Below are positions 62,700 to 64,000 of a stretch of DNA of 64,000 nt, one piece after another (positions within the stretch are counted from its first letter, which is position 1; the number at the start of each line of letters is the position of its first letter). The translations under genes were made by a program, and so were the position numbers. Under the pieces are notes generated by a model, which did no database searches, was not told the origin of the DNA, and saw nothing but the letters and a program-made list of their open reading frames with translations. This stretch comes from Ascarosepion bandense (lineage: Eukaryota > Mollusca > Cephalopoda > Sepiida > Sepiidae), in the NCBI GenBank assembly GCA_037127315.1, contig JBBBDQ010000421.1, positions 3,016,001 to 3,080,000 on the forward strand, in the 5' to 3' direction.

Positions 62700-64000
62700 T
62701 CTATGTCCATTCTTTATTCTTTTTTTATATTCCATCGCAATAAAATTACCTAAACTTACTAAAAAGAAATCAATAAATTCAAAATCGAGGTGTGAAAAAA
62801 TGCGGTGCAATGTGCAACCATCTCTAACTCACGAGCAAAGAACAAAATCAAAATTTAAAATCTGTTTATTTCGATCAACTTTTTAAACTTTGTTGTTGCG
62901 ACACGAGACGACACGAGATGATGTCAAAGAACAAAGTTAATAACTGAATCATTTTAGATAAAGAACTCTTGCTTATCGAATAAAATTGTATGCAAACTTA
63001 GACTTTAGCACTCTCAAAAAACAGTGTCTATAATTGTATATAATTCATTTTTATGTATTTTTTGAATATCCAAATCCTTCGAATATATTAATTTCCTATT
63101 AGATTTAGGCTTTTTTCTATTCCTGTTCCTCAAATTCTGTTACCTATTTTTAGATTATTTAAAACATAATGATTTTGCAAAATATATTTTAGACAAGAAA
63201 TTGATTGGAAAGTTTGAAACCGAAACGTTTCTTTTTTTTCTGACTTTCTGAACAAGTCATGCAAGCCTTTTGAAACTAAAATTAAGGAGCCTAACAAAAT
63301 TCATAGATATATTTTAATAAAGTTTCTTACCTGCTAATTCCCTAGATGTGATACATGAATTTTAGCTTCCCTGTTATGAAGCCCTGCAAAAACAGATACT
63401 ATTGTTTTTAATACAAGCAATACATAGGAAGAGCTCGTATTTTTGGATGCCGTAACGGAGGATTAATTTTGACAAGTCACGAACAAATTTTCGCTTTATT
63501 AAAACCCACAGACAAGCTCTGATTTGTTTGTGAGGTGCTTAATTTCTGACAGCCCCAATGACTATTTTTAAAGAAAAAGACTCCAAAAAACAACCCATTT
63601 TAAAGAAAAAAATCAACCCAGTGATAAAGTTTACTTCAATAGATGTCGTGAATACTCGAACGAATTCGTGACTCGAACATTTCCGGAAATTGCCGATCGT
63701 GGTAATATAAAGAAAAATAAACCAGGAGATTTTTTATAAGCTTTGTTAAAGTATGGATATTATTTTTATTGCGTTATAGTATTTTTGAAGAATTTCTTTC
63801 TAAGATGGGTTTTTATGAAGATGCCAGCATTTGTCATGGATTCAGTTCCAGTAAAGGAATGTTAAATAAAAAATAACCTTCATGTAGCAGAAACAGAAAG
63901 ATAGTCGGCCATGTTTGCAACAAAGAGAATTCTTTAGATTTATCGATTCATATTCGCAACAGTTAACATTTCATCTATTTAGCTATTTTAATAAAGCTAC
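62700..64000. other. nothing recognised
   Basis: AT-rich with no open frame of note and no repeat seen elsewhere in the window. Confidence 0.5.

Overview
The window looks like non-coding, repeat-dense DNA from an animal genome, most probably a mollusc and plausibly a cephalopod such as an octopus. The evidence is low GC, very many TA, TG and GATA microsatellites, abundant tRNA-derived SINEs, and remains of several LINE clades, Penelope-like elements, Helitrons and Tc1/mariner elements. The organism is an inference; no sequence here proves the species. No bacterial-style gene, no intact host gene and no CRISPR array is visible. The only candidate host exon is a 3'-terminal exon on the minus strand near 5.76-6.10 kb, and it is weak.

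Layout. 0-7 kb: LINE tails, two SINE families, a Tc1-like long-TIR element, a Helitron and the candidate exon. 7-15.4 kb: a deleted mariner, several LINE fragments, a degenerate minisatellite, a second Helitron, an 11.8-13.6 kb LINE split by a full-length SINE with a 5S rRNA head, and an R4/Dong-like LINE. 16-17.2 kb: a run of SINEs. 19.8-22.2 kb: Penelope-type terminal repeats with hammerhead-like cores, then a deleted Tc1 element. 25-28.6 kb: a Helitron, a Penelope-like element with inverted arms and a GIY-YIG reading frame, and GATA arrays. 28.8-31.5 kb: a long decayed LINE and a 570-bp GATA array. 32.7-35.1 kb: twin 222-bp piggyBac-like elements, a decayed mariner and a second full-length 5S/tRNA SINE. 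37.2-41.2 kb: Penelope, R4/Dong, Tc1 and Jockey/CR1-like remains packed end to end. 45.7-55.2 kb: SINEs, Helitrons and LINE tails. 58.5-62.7 kb: a second deleted mariner, LINE debris, a mariner-like element and the best hammerhead ribozyme, at 62257-62317.

How the parts relate. The window is a stack of mutually inserted elements rather than a set of cooperating genes. Four things stand out. (1) A chimeric SINE carries a complete 120-nt 5S rRNA-like head joined to the tRNA head and front body of the common local SINE and then to a different 3' tail; two copies have exact target-site duplications. (2) Hammerhead-type motifs recur with Penelope-like elements, and the 62.26 kb copy folds fully on paper. 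(3) Perfect inverted repeats, four of them with loops of only 2-4 nt, suggest snap-back template switching. (4) Two identical-length piggyBac-like elements lie 66 bp apart.

All calls come from reading the sequence by eye. Boundaries without a TIR or TSD are approximate, and family names rest on remembered motifs, not on a search.
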